A DNA stretch of 64,000 nt from Bradyrhizobium sp. Ash2021 (GCF_031202265.1 NZ_CP100604.1:1718501-1782500); one strand, 5' to 3'. Shown: positions 1-9,174, counted from the stretch's first letter. Notes: generated by a model from the sequence alone, not told the origin. A program made the numbers and translations.

Positions 1-200
1 ATCAACAGCGCCCACCAATACCCGAATCCGCACAAGCTCAGTAGGAAATAGGCGCAGAAGGCTCCCATCATGTAGAGCGCACCGTGCGCAAAATTGATGA
101 TATTGAGCATGCCAAAGATGATCGCGAGCCCTAAGCTTAGCAGCGCATAGAACGAACCGTTGATTAGTCCCACCAGAAGCTGTGCGTAGAGAGCATGCAT
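1..200 (-). CDS. Branched-chain amino-acid-type ABC transporter permease (LivH-like), 3' part cut by window edge
   Basis: Inner-membrane permease of a Liv-type (HAAT) ABC importer. Read on the minus strand from an ATG at 200, the protein begins MHALYAQLLVGLINGSFYAL and continues through a GLAIIFGMLNIINFAHG segment, the classic LivH N-terminal signature of hydrophobic helices with the NFAHG motif. Only about 66 residues are in the window; the rest lies beyond base 1. It is the last Liv gene seen here in the minus-strand cluster that starts at 1784, 35 bp after the LivF-like ATPase. In this family the permease pairs with LivM, not seen here. The substrate cannot be read from this fragment; the acyl-CoA catabolic context makes an aromatic or organic acid as likely as an amino acid. 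Confidence 0.85.
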   Translation of the reverse strand, partial: MHALYAQLLVGLINGSFYALLSLGLAIIFGMLNIINFAHGALYMMGAFCAYFLLSLCGFGYWWALL

Positions 201-235
201 TGGTTTGCCTCGAATTCAACCTCGGTTAGCTCGGT

Positions 236-979
236 TCAGACGCCGAGATAGGTGTGGAGCTTGTCCATGTTGGACGACAGCTCGGAATTGGCAAAACCGT
301 CGATCACCTTGCCGTGCTCGACGATGTAGTAGCGATCCGCGACGGTGGAAGCGAAGCGGAAATTCTGTTCGACCAGAAGGATCGTGAACCCTTCCGACTT
401 CAGCCGCGAAATGGTGTGGCCGATCTGCTGGATGATGACGGGCGCGAGCCCCTCGGTCGGCTCATCCAGCATCAGGAAGCGGGCGCCGGTGCGCAGGATT
501 CTGGCGATCGCCAGCATCTGCTGCTCGCCGCCGGAAAGTTTTGTACCTTGGCTGTTCAGCCGTTCCTTGAGGTTCGGAAACAGATCAAAAATCTGATCGA
601 GCGACAAGCCGCCGGGGCGCACGATCGGCGGCAGCAGCAGGTTTTCGCGCACGTCGAGGCTGGCGAAAATGCCGCGCTCTTCGGGGCAAAACGCGATTCC
701 CATCCGCGCGATCCTGTCAGATGAGGTGCGGATGATCTCGTGGTTGTCGAAACGGATTGAACCCGTACGCTTGCCCATGATTCCCATGATCGACTTCAGC
801 GTGGTGGTCTTGCCGGCGCCGTTGCGGCCTAGCAACGTCACCACCTCGCCAGCTTTCACGTTGAATTCAATGCCGTGAAGGATATGGGATTCGCCGTACC
901 AGGCCTGCAGATCCTTGACCGACAGCACCTCGGTGCAGGCAGCCTGTGCGGGGGCGTCTGTCAATTCTGCCTCAGCCAT
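236..979 (-). CDS. Liv-type ABC transporter ATP-binding protein (LivF-like)
   Basis: Cytoplasmic ATPase of the Liv-type importer, 247 aa, a normal LivF length. Visible motifs are Walker A GRNGAGKTT (about residues 51-59), the signature LSGGEQQMLAIAR, Walker B FLMLDEPTEGLAP, and the switch histidine region LLVEQNF. The ATG at 979 overlaps the stop of the upstream LivG-like gene by 8 bp, so the two are probably translationally coupled. The first 20 residues (MAEAELTDAPAQ...) are a non-conserved extension. Transcription would come from the shared promoter near 1785-1821. Confidence 0.95.
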   Translation of the reverse strand: MAEAELTDAPAQAACTEVLSVKDLQAWYGESHILHGIEFNVKAGEVVTLLGRNGAGKTTTLKSIMGIMGKRTGSIRFDNHEIIRTSSDRIARMGIAFCPEERGIFASLDVRENLLLPPIVRPGGLSLDQIFDLFPNLKERLNSQGTKLSGGEQQMLAIARILRTGARFLMLDEPTEGLAPVIIQQIGHTISRLKSEGFTILLVEQNFRFASTVADRYYIVEHGKVIDGFANSELSSNMDKLHTYLGV

Positions 980-1784
980 GACCCGCCCCCAGATAGGCTT
1001 CCTTGACGCGTTCGTCCTTGGATAGTTCGGCGTAATTGCCCTCCGCCAGCACCTGGCCTCGCGTCAGCACCGTGATGATGTCGGAGAGATTCGCGACGAC
1101 GGAGAGATTATGTTCGACCATTAGGATGGTGTACTTGGCCGAGATGCGCTTGATGAGCGCGGCGATCTTGTCAATGTCCTCATGGCCCATACCCGCCATC
1201 GGTTCGTCGAGCAGCATCATCTCCGGATCGAGCGCCAGTGTCGTCGCAATTTCGAGTGCACGCTTGCGTCCGTAGGGCATTTCGACCGCCGGCGTGTTAG
1301 CGAATTCGCTCAGGCCCACATCGTTGAGCAGTTCTTGGGCGCGGCCGTTAAAACGGTCGAGCACCGTCTTGGAGCGCCAGAAATCGAACGAGCTTCCGTG
1401 CTGCCGCTGCAGAGCGACGCGGACGTTCTCCAGCGCCGTCAAATGCGGAAACACTGCCGATATCTGGAACGAGCGCACGAGCCCGAGGCGAGCCACGTCG
1501 GCCGGCGCCATCGCGGTGATGTCCTGTCCCTTGTACAGAATCTGGCCCGCGGAGGGCTTCAGAAACTTGGTCAGGAGATTGAAACATGTCGTCTTGCCGG
1601 CGCCGTTAGGCCCGATCAACGCATGGATGCTGCCGCGGCGCACCCTGAGTGCGACGTCGCGCACGGCGAAAAAGCCAGCAAATTCCTTGGTCAATCCGCG
1701 TGTTTCAAGGATGAAATCGTGGGCCAAGGAAGACGTCTCCTGCTTTGAGGTTTTCGCTGGCCGAACTGGTACAGCATTTTGCAT
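972..1784 (-). CDS. Liv-type ABC transporter ATP-binding protein (LivG-like)
   Basis: Partner ATPase of the Liv importer. Starting at the ATG at 1784 (MQNAVPVRPAK) gives 270 aa; the reading frame extends upstream to 1865, but that part runs through the operator/promoter and is unlikely to be translated. Walker A is GPNGAGKTTC, the signature region is MPYGRKRALEIA (typical of LivG, which lacks a strict LSGGQ), and Walker B is MMLLDEPMAGM. It is divergent from the beta-propeller gene at 1837. Two imperfect palindromes lie between them and probably control both. Confidence 0.93.
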   Translation of the reverse strand: MQNAVPVRPAKTSKQETSSLAHDFILETRGLTKEFAGFFAVRDVALRVRRGSIHALIGPNGAGKTTCFNLLTKFLKPSAGQILYKGQDITAMAPADVARLGLVRSFQISAVFPHLTALENVRVALQRQHGSSFDFWRSKTVLDRFNGRAQELLNDVGLSEFANTPAVEMPYGRKRALEIATTLALDPEMMLLDEPMAGMGHEDIDKIAALIKRISAKYTILMVEHNLSVVANLSDIITVLTRGQVLAEGNYAELSKDERVKEAYLGAGHG

Positions 1785-1801
1785 TTGACTCAAGGGCAAA
1801 A
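1784..1801. promoter_or_regulatory. Putative TetR operator 1 (livG / beta-propeller intergenic)
   Basis: TTTGACTCAAGGGCAAAA reads as an imperfect palindrome, TTTGACT-CAAG-GGCAAAA. Near-identical 18-mers lie at 1804-1821, 7496-7513 and 11908-11925, each in a promoter of this acyl-CoA cluster. The repetition is seen directly. Binding by the TetR protein encoded at 6369 is inference. The site touches the livG start codon. Confidence 0.55.
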
Positions 1802-1803
1802 TG

Positions 1804-1821
1804 ATTGTCCTATAGGTAAAA
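1804..1821. promoter_or_regulatory. Putative TetR operator 2 (livG / beta-propeller intergenic)
   Basis: ATTGTCCTATAGGTAAAA: the right half GGTAAAA is identical to the strong site at 7496-7513, while the left half ATTGTCC is degenerate. Its centre lies 20 bp (two helical turns) from operator 1, which would suit cooperative dimers. It ends 15 bp before the ATG at 1837. Confidence 0.5.
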
Positions 1822-1836
1822 GTGAGGTTGCAGATA

Positions 1837-3159
1837 ATGACTGGCATTGACAGCGCGAAGGCCATTCCCGGCTACTACGACAGTCCTTGGCCGACCGAAT
1901 GTGGGGGTCCGCGTCGACAGAAAGCCCCGCGTTCGGCGGGTCTGAATCTGTCCTCATCCTCAAAATTGAAGCAGACGTCGCGCGACAATGGCGAATGGAA
2001 CGTGATGACCGTCCAACGGGCGCCGGGCGAAATCTTTCTTATGTATAACAATCACATTGACTCGCAGGAGAAGTACGGCGGTGTCGAGCGCATCGATAGC
2101 GTGTCGCTGGAAACCATCCGAAAATCCCCGCGACTACCCTCTGGAGGGCATACCTGGTGCGGCGGGATCGTCGCGCACGCAAACGGGTTCATCTACATCA
2201 ACAACGGGGATCGATGCTTCAAATTAGATCCCGACTGCCACGTGGTGGCTGAGCGGAAGCTTCCGCAGGATTCGGCTTATAATAGTTTCCTAGTTATGGC
2301 TGATGGCCGTCTCGTTATGAAGAATATCGAGCGCGACGTTGGTAGGAAGTCAAAGTTCGTCGTTCTCGAGCCCGATCGTCTGGAGCAGGTCGGTCCCGAA
2401 GTGGACATTCCCGAGAACTCGATGGGCCGCATCGCGATGGACTCCACCGAGAATGGACAGATTGTCTACGTTCCAGGACGTCATCACTTCTACCGATACC
2501 TCTACAAGAAGGACGAGTTGTCTTTGGATGCCGATTGGCAGCCGCGCTACAGAACGCTTCCTGACGATCAGCAATCGTTTTCTTGGGATAGCTGCCTCTC
2601 AGACGGGGGGTGCTGGTTTCTGGACAATGGCGACAACGAGGCCAATGTCACGATTTTCAGCACGCGTCCGTTCGGAACCGAGCGACCGAAGAGAGGGTCC
2701 GTATTCAACGGCCTCGCTTCGAGCCCTCAGAAGCTGATGCGAATCGATATTCGCGATCCGAGCCGAATGGTTACCCTTGAACCCTTCGGCCTGCCGCGCG
2801 GATCAATATTCAGCCCACCCGCGTTCGATCCTGTCCGCAAGATTGCAATAGCGTTCGACACCGGAAATGGGCGCCTAGGAGCGTTTCGCTACAGTGACGG
2901 GAGGTTCGAGCAATTGTGGGCCAGGCCATGTCGGATTTCCATGCAGCTCGTCCTGTTCTTGGACACTGGCGAGGTTGCGGTCAACGATTTCCGGAATGGC
3001 TTCGACGAGATCGTCGTTTTCGACGTCGAGACCGGAGAAGAGAAGGGCAGAGTCGCAACGGAAAGCCGAACCGCGAACGGGATGTTCCTCTCCTCGGGCT
3101 GGAATCGCGATGTCCTGTATTGCTCGATCGGGTCGATTGCGCGGGCATACGTCGAATAG
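1837..3159 (+). CDS. Beta-propeller-like hypothetical protein
   Basis: Protein of 440 aa from the ATG at 1837, which has a GAGG ribosome site at 1824-1827; an in-frame GTG at 1822 is a weaker alternative. I do not recognise an enzyme family. The sequence shows repeated short beta-strand patterns such as GFIYINNGDRCFKLDPD and GEVAVNDFRNGFDEIVVFD, typical of SMP-30/quinoprotein-like propeller blades. No clear Sec signal peptide is present, so a cytoplasmic location is likely. It is divergent from the Liv ATPases and followed 28 bp later by a MaoC-like hydratase, so it probably belongs to the same catabolic unit. Two other propeller-like proteins (28089, 45837) also sit inside catabolic operons here. 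Confidence 0.75.
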   Translation: MTGIDSAKAIPGYYDSPWPTECGGPRRQKAPRSAGLNLSSSSKLKQTSRDNGEWNVMTVQRAPGEIFLMYNNHIDSQEKYGGVERIDSVSLETIRKSPRLPSGGHTWCGGIVAHANGFIYINNGDRCFKLDPDCHVVAERKLPQDSAYNSFLVMADGRLVMKNIERDVGRKSKFVVLEPDRLEQVGPEVDIPENSMGRIAMDSTENGQIVYVPGRHHFYRYLYKKDELSLDADWQPRYRTLPDDQQSFSWDSCLSDGGCWFLDNGDNEANVTIFSTRPFGTERPKRGSVFNGLASSPQKLMRIDIRDPSRMVTLEPFGLPRGSIFSPPAFDPVRKIAIAFDTGNGRLGAFRYSDGRFEQLWARPCRISMQLVLFLDTGEVAVNDFRNGFDEIVVFDVETGEEKGRVATESRTANGMFLSSGWNRDVLYCSIGSIARAYVE

Positions 3160-3187
3160 ATCGTCAAGAACAGGGACCAGAATCACC

Positions 3188-4054
3188 GTGTCATTCGATT
3201 GGAAAAAGCTGCTTACGTCCAACTGGCCGGAAAAGGTATATAGCTATACGGAACGCGACACCATTCTCTATGCGTTGGGTGTAGGGTTCGGCCAAGACCC
3301 TCTGGATACGAACGAACTCGATTTCGTGTTCGAGAAGACAGGAAAACTGAAGGCCGTACCTACGCAAGCTACCGTAATCGCCTGGGATGACGCGCCGATC
3401 ATGGATATAGGCATCAATACATTGATGGCCGTGCATGGGGAGCAAAGCGTAACCCTCCATAAGCCCCTTCCAACGGCCGGGACTGTGGCGGCGTCGATTC
3501 GCTTCCCGGCGATTTTCGACAAGGGGGCGGGCAAGGGCGCGGTCATACTTATCGAGACCACAATCCGTGATCACAATACCAAAGAGCTGCTTTGCACGAA
3601 CAGGATGACGGTGTTTGCCCGTGGCGACGGCGGCTTCGATGGCCCGGAAGGATCTGCGCCATCTGCTCATCCAATTCCCGAACGGCAGCCGGATGCGGTC
3701 ATCGACTTTAAGACACGTCCGGACCAGGCATTCTTGTATGCTCTTAGCGGCGATCGAAATGCGCTGCATCGCGATCCGGTCTTTGCGGCGAATGCCGGCT
3801 TTCCGCGTCCGGTCCTGCAGGGGCTCTGCACTTACGGGGCTGCTTGTCACGCTATCCTGAAGAGCCAGGTTGGGTACGACGCTGCCCAAATCGCGGAGAT
3901 CGGTGGACGGTTCTCTGCACCTGTCTTTCCGGGAGAGATGATACGCACTGAAATCTGGCGCGACGGATCCGTGGTTTCCTTTCGCTGCAAGTTGCCCGAA
4001 CGGAAAGATGCTGTCGCATTTAATAACGGCAAAGCAGTCCTACGCGAGCAATGA
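3188..4054 (+). CDS. MaoC-like (R)-specific enoyl-CoA hydratase, double hot-dog
   Basis: Likely hydrates a 2-enoyl-CoA to the (3R)-hydroxyacyl-CoA. The GTG at 3188 preceded by AGGGA (3172-3176) gives 288 aa; the frame runs on upstream through the 3' end of the previous gene with no start signal. Length fits the tandem hot-dog hydratase-2 type. The C-terminal half carries the hydratase-2 motif YALSGDRNALHRDP, with catalytic Asp189 and His194, then GFPRPVLQGLCTYG. The N-terminal half is the degenerate hot-dog. It follows the propeller gene by 28 bp and precedes sucC by 89 bp. Substrate unknown; with the synthetase, crotonase and reductase nearby it suggests a beta-oxidation-like route. Confidence 0.88.
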   Translation: MSFDWKKLLTSNWPEKVYSYTERDTILYALGVGFGQDPLDTNELDFVFEKTGKLKAVPTQATVIAWDDAPIMDIGINTLMAVHGEQSVTLHKPLPTAGTVAASIRFPAIFDKGAGKGAVILIETTIRDHNTKELLCTNRMTVFARGDGGFDGPEGSAPSAHPIPERQPDAVIDFKTRPDQAFLYALSGDRNALHRDPVFAANAGFPRPVLQGLCTYGAACHAILKSQVGYDAAQIAEIGGRFSAPVFPGEMIRTEIWRDGSVVSFRCKLPERKDAVAFNNGKAVLREQ

Positions 4055-4143
4055 CTTAGTTTTCCTCGGAGCGCGTCTGCTTGGGAGCCGAACCAAGCCG
4101 GCGCGGATCCGCACCCCGACGTGCCTCGTAAGTACAGTAATCG

Positions 4144-5343
4144 ATGAATATCCATGAATACCAGGCCAAGGCCCTGCTGCATGAATTCGGGGTGCCGATT
4201 TCGCGCGGCGTGCCTGTCTTGAAGGCCTCGGATTCGGAAGCGGCGGCCAAGGCGCTTCCCGGCCCGATCTGGGTGGTCAAGAGCCAGATTCATGCTGGCG
4301 GCCGCGGCAAGGGCAAGTTCAAGGAAGCCTCCGCCGGCGACAAGAGCGGTGTGCGCATCGCCAAGTCGGTCGCCGAGGTCAATGAATTTGCCAAGCAGAT
4401 GCTGGGCGCAACGCTCGTCACGGTGCAGACCGGACCGCACGGCAAGCAGGTCAACCGCCTCTACATCGAGGAAGGCTCCGAGATCGACAAGGAGTTCTAC
4501 CTCTCGATCCTGGTCAACCGCGAAACCTCGGAAGTGTCGTTCGTGGTCTCGACCGAAGGCGGCGTCAATATCGAGGACGTCGCGCACAATACGCCTGAAA
4601 AGATCATCACCTTCTCGGTCGATCCGGCGACCGGCATCATGGGCCATCACGGCCGCACGGTGGCGAAGGCGCTCAATCTTTCCGGCGATCTCGCCAAGCA
4701 GGCCGAGAAGCTGGTGTCGCAGCTCTACAACGCCTTCACCGCCAAGGACATGGCGATGCTGGAAATCAATCCGCTTGTCGTCACCAAGCAGGGCCAGTTG
4801 CGCGTGCTCGACGCCAAAGTGTCGTTCGACGACAACGCGATGTATCGCCATCCCGAAGTCGCGGCGCTGCGCGACGAGACCGAGGAGGACGCCAAGGAAA
4901 TCGAGGCGTCGAAATATGATCTCAACTACGTCACGCTCGACGGCACCATCGGCTGCATGGTCAACGGCGCCGGCCTCGCGATGGCGACCATGGACATCAT
5001 CAAGCTCTACGGCATGGCGCCGGCGAACTTCCTCGACGTCGGCGGCGGCGCCGACAAGGCCAAGGTCACCGCGGCGTTCAAGATCATCACCGCCGATCCG
5101 AACGTGAAGGGCATCCTGGTCAACATCTTCGGCGGCATCATGAAATGCGACATCATCGCCGAAGGCGTGGTGGCCGCGGTCAAGGAAGCCGGCCTGAAAG
5201 TGCCGCTGGTGGTGCGGCTGGAAGGCACCAATGTCGACGCCGGCAAGAAGATCATCCGCGAGTCCGGCCTCAATGTCGTGCCCGCCGACAACCTCGACGA
5301 TGCCGCGCAGAAAATCGTGAAGGCGGTCAGGAGCACCGCGTAA
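4144..5343 (+). CDS. sucC: Succinyl-CoA synthetase beta subunit
   Basis: TCA-cycle ligase subunit: succinate + CoA + NTP to succinyl-CoA, with SucD. At 399 aa it has the usual length, with the N-terminal ATP-grasp fold ([19 protein letters not shown], then [15 protein letters not shown]) and the C-terminal ligase domain ([15 protein letters not shown]). It is one base from sucD. In many alphaproteobacteria sucCD sit with mdh and the 2-oxoglutarate dehydrogenase genes; here they lie among acyl-CoA catabolic genes. Codons are strongly NNC/NNG-biased compared with the neighbours, like a housekeeping gene. Whether this is the only copy or a second one cannot be told from the window; a malate-CoA ligase is a less likely alternative. 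Confidence 0.95.
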   Translation: MNIHEYQAKALLHEFGVPISRGVPVLKASDSEAAAKALPGPIWVVKSQIHAGGRGKGKFKEASAGDKSGVRIAKSVAEVNEFAKQMLGATLVTVQTGPHGKQVNRLYIEEGSEIDKEFYLSILVNRETSEVSFVVSTEGGVNIEDVAHNTPEKIITFSVDPATGIMGHHGRTVAKALNLSGDLAKQAEKLVSQLYNAFTAKDMAMLEINPLVVTKQGQLRVLDAKVSFDDNAMYRHPEVAALRDETEEDAKEIEASKYDLNYVTLDGTIGCMVNGAGLAMATMDIIKLYGMAPANFLDVGGGADKAKVTAAFKIITADPNVKGILVNIFGGIMKCDIIAEGVVAAVKEAGLKVPLVVRLEGTNVDAGKKIIRESGLNVVPADNLDDAAQKIVKAVRSTA

Positions 5344-5344
5344 A

Positions 5345-6229
5345 ATGTCCGTTCTGATCGATAAAAACACCAAAGTCATCTGCCAGGGTTTTACCGGCAA
5401 GAACGGCACGTTCCATTCCGAAGCCGCGATCGCTTACGGCACCAAGATGGTCGGCGGCACCTCGCCGGGCAAAGGCGGCTCAAAGCATCTCAATCTGCCG
5501 GTGTTCGATACCGTTGCCGAGGCGCGCGACAAGACCGGCGCCGATGCATCCGTTATCTATGTGCCGCCGCCCGGCGCTGCGGATGCGATCTGCGAGGCGA
5601 TCAATGCGGAAATTCCGCTGATCGTCTGCATCACCGAGGGCATTCCGGTGCTCGACATGGTTAGGGTGAAGCGCTCGCTGTCGGGATCGAAGTCGCGCCT
5701 GATCGGGCCGAACTGCCCGGGCGTGATGACCGCCGGCGAATGCAAGATCGGCATCATGCCGGCCAACATCTTCAAGCCCGGCAATGTCGGCATCGTCTCG
5801 CGGTCGGGCACGCTGACCTATGAGGCGGTGTTCCAGACCACCCAGGAAGGCCTCGGCCAGACCACCGCGGTCGGCATCGGCGGCGATCCGGTCAAGGGCA
5901 CCGAATTCATCGACATGCTGGAGATGTTTTTGGCCGATCCCAAAACCACCTCGATCGTGATGATCGGCGAAATCGGCGGTTCAGCCGAGGAAGATGCCGC
6001 CCAGTTCCTCAAGGACGAGGCCAAGCGCGGCCGCAAGAAGCCGATGGTCGGTTTTATCGCCGGCGTCACCGCGCCTCCCGGCCGCCGCATGGGCCATGCC
6101 GGTGCGATCATCTCCGGCGGCAAGGGCGACGCCGGATCCAAGACCGCGGCGATGGAATCGGCGGGAATCACGGTCTCGCCGTCGCCGGCGCGGCTCGGAA
6201 AGACGTTGGTCGGAGTACTCAAGAGTTGA
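5345..6229 (+). CDS. sucD: Succinyl-CoA synthetase alpha subunit
   Basis: CoA-binding and phospho-histidine subunit of succinyl-CoA synthetase, 294 aa, full length. The CoA-binding Rossmann start is [20 protein letters not shown]; the active-site histidine is in the [13 protein letters not shown] stretch near residue 248. The ATG follows the sucC stop by one base, so the two are translationally coupled. High codon bias matches sucC and differs from both flanks. No clear terminator is visible in the 139 bp before the TetR gene. Confidence 0.96.
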   Translation: MSVLIDKNTKVICQGFTGKNGTFHSEAAIAYGTKMVGGTSPGKGGSKHLNLPVFDTVAEARDKTGADASVIYVPPPGAADAICEAINAEIPLIVCITEGIPVLDMVRVKRSLSGSKSRLIGPNCPGVMTAGECKIGIMPANIFKPGNVGIVSRSGTLTYEAVFQTTQEGLGQTTAVGIGGDPVKGTEFIDMLEMFLADPKTTSIVMIGEIGGSAEEDAAQFLKDEAKRGRKKPMVGFIAGVTAPPGRRMGHAGAIISGGKGDAGSKTAAMESAGITVSPSPARLGKTLVGVLKS

Positions 6230-6368
6230 AGGAAGCGGCCAATACGGCCAGATGGCTATTTTGCCATTGGGAAACGACGCATTGCCGCCGGGCCGAAAGG
6301 TCTTATGTTGAGTAAAATCCCGAACTCGTGAAGTATCGGCGACGTCGTCCTACGGAAAGGTCCCCCTT

Positions 6369-7049
6369 ATGAAATGGAGCAATCGGCTCCCGAGCCAGAG
6401 CGAGGTCTACAATCTCAAAAAAATTGAGATCGTTCGTGCCGCGGCGCGGTTCTTCAGCCGCTTCGGATATCACGGGACCACTCTGGCGGACGTCGCAGTT
6501 GACCTTGGAGTGACTAAGCAAGCCCTGTACTACTACTACAGCGACAAGCAAAGCCTACTCTTCGCTTGCGCCATAGCGGCGCATCGCGGCGCCTTGGATA
6601 TACTTGAGGAGGCGAGTGCGCAGAAGCTTAGCGGAAGCGAAAAATTGGCTAATCTTCTGCGGCACTATGCGATCCATGTCGCTGACGGAAACCTTCAGTC
6701 AATTATGTTTCTGGACAGCTCGGCGCTGAAGCCCAAGCAATTGGCCGAAGTCATGGATCTTCGAGACAAGTTCGACATCGGCATACGGAAGATCGTGGAG
6801 GAAGGCGTTGCCGACCAGTCCCTGCGCAACGGAGACCCCAAGATGATGTCGTTTTCGGCGCTGGGCGCCGTGAACTGGATCTCGCGTTGGTATAAGCCAG
6901 AAGGATCTCTCCCCATCGGAGAAGCGGCAGCGACTATCGTGGATTTCGTCATGGGTGGCATAGCTGCTCCTTTATCGGGCAAGCGTTCCGAACGTTTGAT
7001 CAAGGGGCACGCCGATAGCAAAAGGCCCAACTCGTCGAAAGGTCCCTAA
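6369..7049 (+). CDS. TetR-family transcriptional regulator (KstR2-like)
   Basis: One-component repressor, 226 aa. The N-terminal helix-turn-helix is clear: IVRAAARFFSRFGYHGTTLADVAVD followed by LGVTKQALYYYYSDKQSLL. The C-terminal half with NWISRWYKPEGSLPIGEAAA resembles the KstR2-type effector domain, whose known members bind acyl-CoA intermediates of steroid ring breakdown. ATG 6369 has AAAGG upstream. The best operator candidates in the cluster (1784-1821, 7496-7513, 11908-11925) flank the transporter, the acyl-CoA synthetase and the hydratase/reductase pair, so this is the natural candidate repressor. The ligand is probably an acyl-CoA, by inference. Confidence 0.9.
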   Translation: MKWSNRLPSQSEVYNLKKIEIVRAAARFFSRFGYHGTTLADVAVDLGVTKQALYYYYSDKQSLLFACAIAAHRGALDILEEASAQKLSGSEKLANLLRHYAIHVADGNLQSIMFLDSSALKPKQLAEVMDLRDKFDIGIRKIVEEGVADQSLRNGDPKMMSFSALGAVNWISRWYKPEGSLPIGEAAATIVDFVMGGIAAPLSGKRSERLIKGHADSKRPNSSKGP

Positions 7050-7330
7050 GGGGTAGGCGAGCTACTCCGAGCCCGCCAAGTGGATCGTCCTGGGGTTTTG
7101 CCCGGTAACAGTTGCGCACGTTCTGCAATCATATGCCAAAAGTCAGCTTTGGGCATTGACCGTCGCGCCTCGATGAATTTCTTCGCCTTCTCTCCAACCG
7201 TGATCCGCAGAGCAGGTTCCTCGCCTTCGATCGCGCGTTCCACTTCTTCCGCTAATATGGTTGGATCGCTGCCGGATTCCCGTGTGCTGGCTTCGAGGGC
7301 GGCTGGGTAATGCTTACTGCATATCGATGC
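7046..7330 (-). pseudogene. Possible remnant of a short-chain dehydrogenase C-terminus
   Basis: The minus strand reads ...ESGSDPTILAEEVERAIEG then EEPALRITVGEKAKKFIEAR and stops at 7046. It resembles the end of a classical SDR (the sDP..vA..v..AI stretch near the C-terminus). The frame is closed upstream by a TGA, and another frame continues with VVLGAQALDVDLEARMKFLV, suggesting a frameshifted and truncated gene. No Rossmann N-terminus remains between here and 7628. The rest of 7331-7627 shows only the promoter/operator at 7481-7514. Resemblance is by eye only. Confidence 0.35.
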
Positions 7331-7480
7331 CGACCAGGAATTTCATTCGGGCCTCGAGATCAACATCCAGGGCTTGGGCTCCTAGGACCACAATAGCCAC
7401 TTCTGCCGGAAGACAGGTCAGAAAAGCCTATTACCGGGCGCAAATCGTCCTTTCCGAGGACCCTTCCCTCATCCGCAAGT

Positions 7481-7509
7481 TTGACCTTTTCACGATTTTA
7501 CCCTACGGT
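7481..7509 (+). promoter_or_regulatory. Candidate sigma70-type promoter for the acyl-CoA synthetase gene
   Basis: TTGACC at 7481-7486, a 17-base spacer, and TACGGT at 7504-7509. The -10-like element lies inside the palindrome at 7496-7513, so repressor binding would block polymerase. The start codon is about 115 bp downstream. Confidence 0.4.
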
Positions 7510-7514
7510 AAAAT
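7495..7514. promoter_or_regulatory. Putative TetR operator 3, perfect palindrome
   Basis: Perfect inverted repeat ATTTTACC-CTAC-GGTAAAAT, the best copy of the motif shared with 1784-1821 and 11908-11925. It lies between the TetR gene and the acyl-CoA synthetase gene, overlapping the candidate -10 element. Confidence 0.65.
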
Positions 7515-7627
7515 AACTGTCGACACGTCAAATTCCTCATGACGCCTGCGGACACGCTGGTGCGTCCCGCTTAGATCGGCAAAGCGCGAAAAGAGGCTAA
7601 TTAACAGGGCAGAGAAGGGCGGCGCAG

Positions 7628-9142
7628 ATGCTAGATACATTTTGGAACCATTTCGAAAGGCGGGTGCACGAGTCGCCTGACGCTGTCGCAGTGGCCTTTC
7701 CAGGGAAGCCCGACTGTTCCTATGTTAAATTGCGGACACGCGCGATCGGCTTGGCTCGGAGCCTGATGTGTGGCGGCCTCGAGAAGGGCGACCGTATCGC
7801 TTTCGTGGCGGCAAATGGTCCCTGGTTCCTGGAATGGCTGCTCGCGTCGGCATATGCGGGTTTCACCCTCGTCCCGATCAATGTGCGGTTGTCGCAGGAG
7901 GAACTCGATTTCGTTGTTCACGATGCATGTCCGAAGCTTGTCGTTTGCGACGCGAAGAGGCGGGAGACCCTTGAGGGCATCGAAGGAATCTCGACCATGC
8001 TTCGCGACGTCGAGCGGAGCGACGAGAACGTACCATCGACAGACTTGAGCCTGCTAAGCGAGGCGCTTCCGCAGGATCCAATCCTGCAGATCTATACCTC
8101 CGGCACCACAGGTCGACCCAAGGGAGCCGTCATCACGAACGGCAACATCTCGGCCGGAATCTCCCATTGCATTCCTTGCCTAGGACAAATCGCCCCCGAA
8201 GACGTGGTTCTGGTTTGTCTTCCGCTCTTCCATATCGCCGGCATTGCCTTCACGATCTACGGACTGGCTGCAGGCGCGAAGATCGTCGTACTACCGGATA
8301 TTGTCGCCGAGAACGTGGTCGACGTGATCGTCAATTATAAAGTAACCGCCTCGTTGCTTGTTCCGGCCGTCATTCGAATGATCGTACAGGTCCTCGAAGA
8401 GCGGCCGCGAGACGTCTCGTCATTTAAGACGTTGGTGTTCGGTGCCTCGCCGATGCCTGAAGAACTCATCGCTCGCACCCAACGCGTAATGAGGGCCGAC
8501 CTCTACCATGTGTATGGACTCAGCGAGACCAGCGGAATCGTCACGTGGCTGGAGCCGGAGCAGATTCGAGCCGGACGCCGCCTACTGTCCTGCGGGCGCG
8601 CATTTCCCGCAGGTGAAATCGGGATATTCGATGTAAGCGGTCAACGGCTACCATCTGGGCATATCGGAGAAGTCGCCTATCGCGGGCCGCAAGCGATGGC
8701 CGGTTATTGGCGCCTCTCCGAAGCCACAGCATCGACGATCCGTGATGGCTGGTTGTTCACCGGTGACGCGGGGTATCTGGACGAAGAAGGCTATCTCTTC
8801 CTCGGCGATCGATTGAAAGATATGATCAAGAGTGGTGGCGAGAACGTCTATCCGGCCGAAGTCGAGAATGTGATTTTGCAGCATCCCGCGGTCATGGATT
8901 GCGCAGTCGTGGGATTAGAAGACGAAAAGTGGGGAGAGGCGGTAGTCTCCGTCATTGTTGAACAACCCGGGTGTTCGCTTACGCTCGAAGAATTGCGGGA
9001 GTTTGGTCGCAAGTCGCTCGCCGGCTACAAGTTGCCCCGGCGGTTGATAAAACTAGAGGCATTGCCGCGAAACAGTTCGGGGAAGGTTCTTAAGCATGTC
9101 TTGCGAGATCAACTGAAGTCGTTGGTTCCTGACAAGGTGTAG
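7628..9142 (+). CDS. Acyl-CoA synthetase (AMP-forming, ANL superfamily)
   Basis: Activates a carboxylic acid with ATP and CoA to an acyl-CoA via an acyl-adenylate. Full length at 504 aa. The AMP-binding P-loop is IYTSGTTGRPKGA (residues 155-167); the A5-type motif is YHVYGLSETSGIV; A7/A8 are WLFTGDAGYLDEEGYLFLGD and RLKDMIKSGGENVYPAEVE; the catalytic C-terminal lysine is in NSSGKVLKH. It resembles medium/long-chain or aromatic acyl ligases; the substrate cannot be set by eye. A perfect palindromic operator lies about 115 bp upstream. A GC-rich hairpin begins at the stop codon. Confidence 0.94.
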   Translation: MLDTFWNHFERRVHESPDAVAVAFPGKPDCSYVKLRTRAIGLARSLMCGGLEKGDRIAFVAANGPWFLEWLLASAYAGFTLVPINVRLSQEELDFVVHDACPKLVVCDAKRRETLEGIEGISTMLRDVERSDENVPSTDLSLLSEALPQDPILQIYTSGTTGRPKGAVITNGNISAGISHCIPCLGQIAPEDVVLVCLPLFHIAGIAFTIYGLAAGAKIVVLPDIVAENVVDVIVNYKVTASLLVPAVIRMIVQVLEERPRDVSSFKTLVFGASPMPEELIARTQRVMRADLYHVYGLSETSGIVTWLEPEQIRAGRRLLSCGRAFPAGEIGIFDVSGQRLPSGHIGEVAYRGPQAMAGYWRLSEATASTIRDGWLFTGDAGYLDEEGYLFLGDRLKDMIKSGGENVYPAEVENVILQHPAVMDCAVVGLEDEKWGEAVVSVIVEQPGCSLTLEELREFGRKSLAGYKLPRRLIKLEALPRNSSGKVLKHVLRDQLKSLVPDKV

Positions 9143-9160
9143 GGGAACCGTCGGTTCCCC
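9142..9160. terminator. Hairpin between convergent genes
   Basis: GGGGAACC-GTC-GGTTCCCC: a perfect 8-bp stem starting at the last base of the synthetase stop codon. There is no T-run, so it is at best a weak terminator or an mRNA-stabilising hairpin. It separates the synthetase from the convergent LuxR-type gene. Confidence 0.45.
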
Positions 9161-9174
9161 CATCCCGGATCCAG

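Noticed and set aside
3847..5409. 520-aa antisense open frame opposite sucC/sucD
   Set aside because: Sequence is low-complexity, rich in Asp/Arg/Leu/Gly, as expected from the complement of strongly biased high-GC codons; no domain; sucCD are certain.
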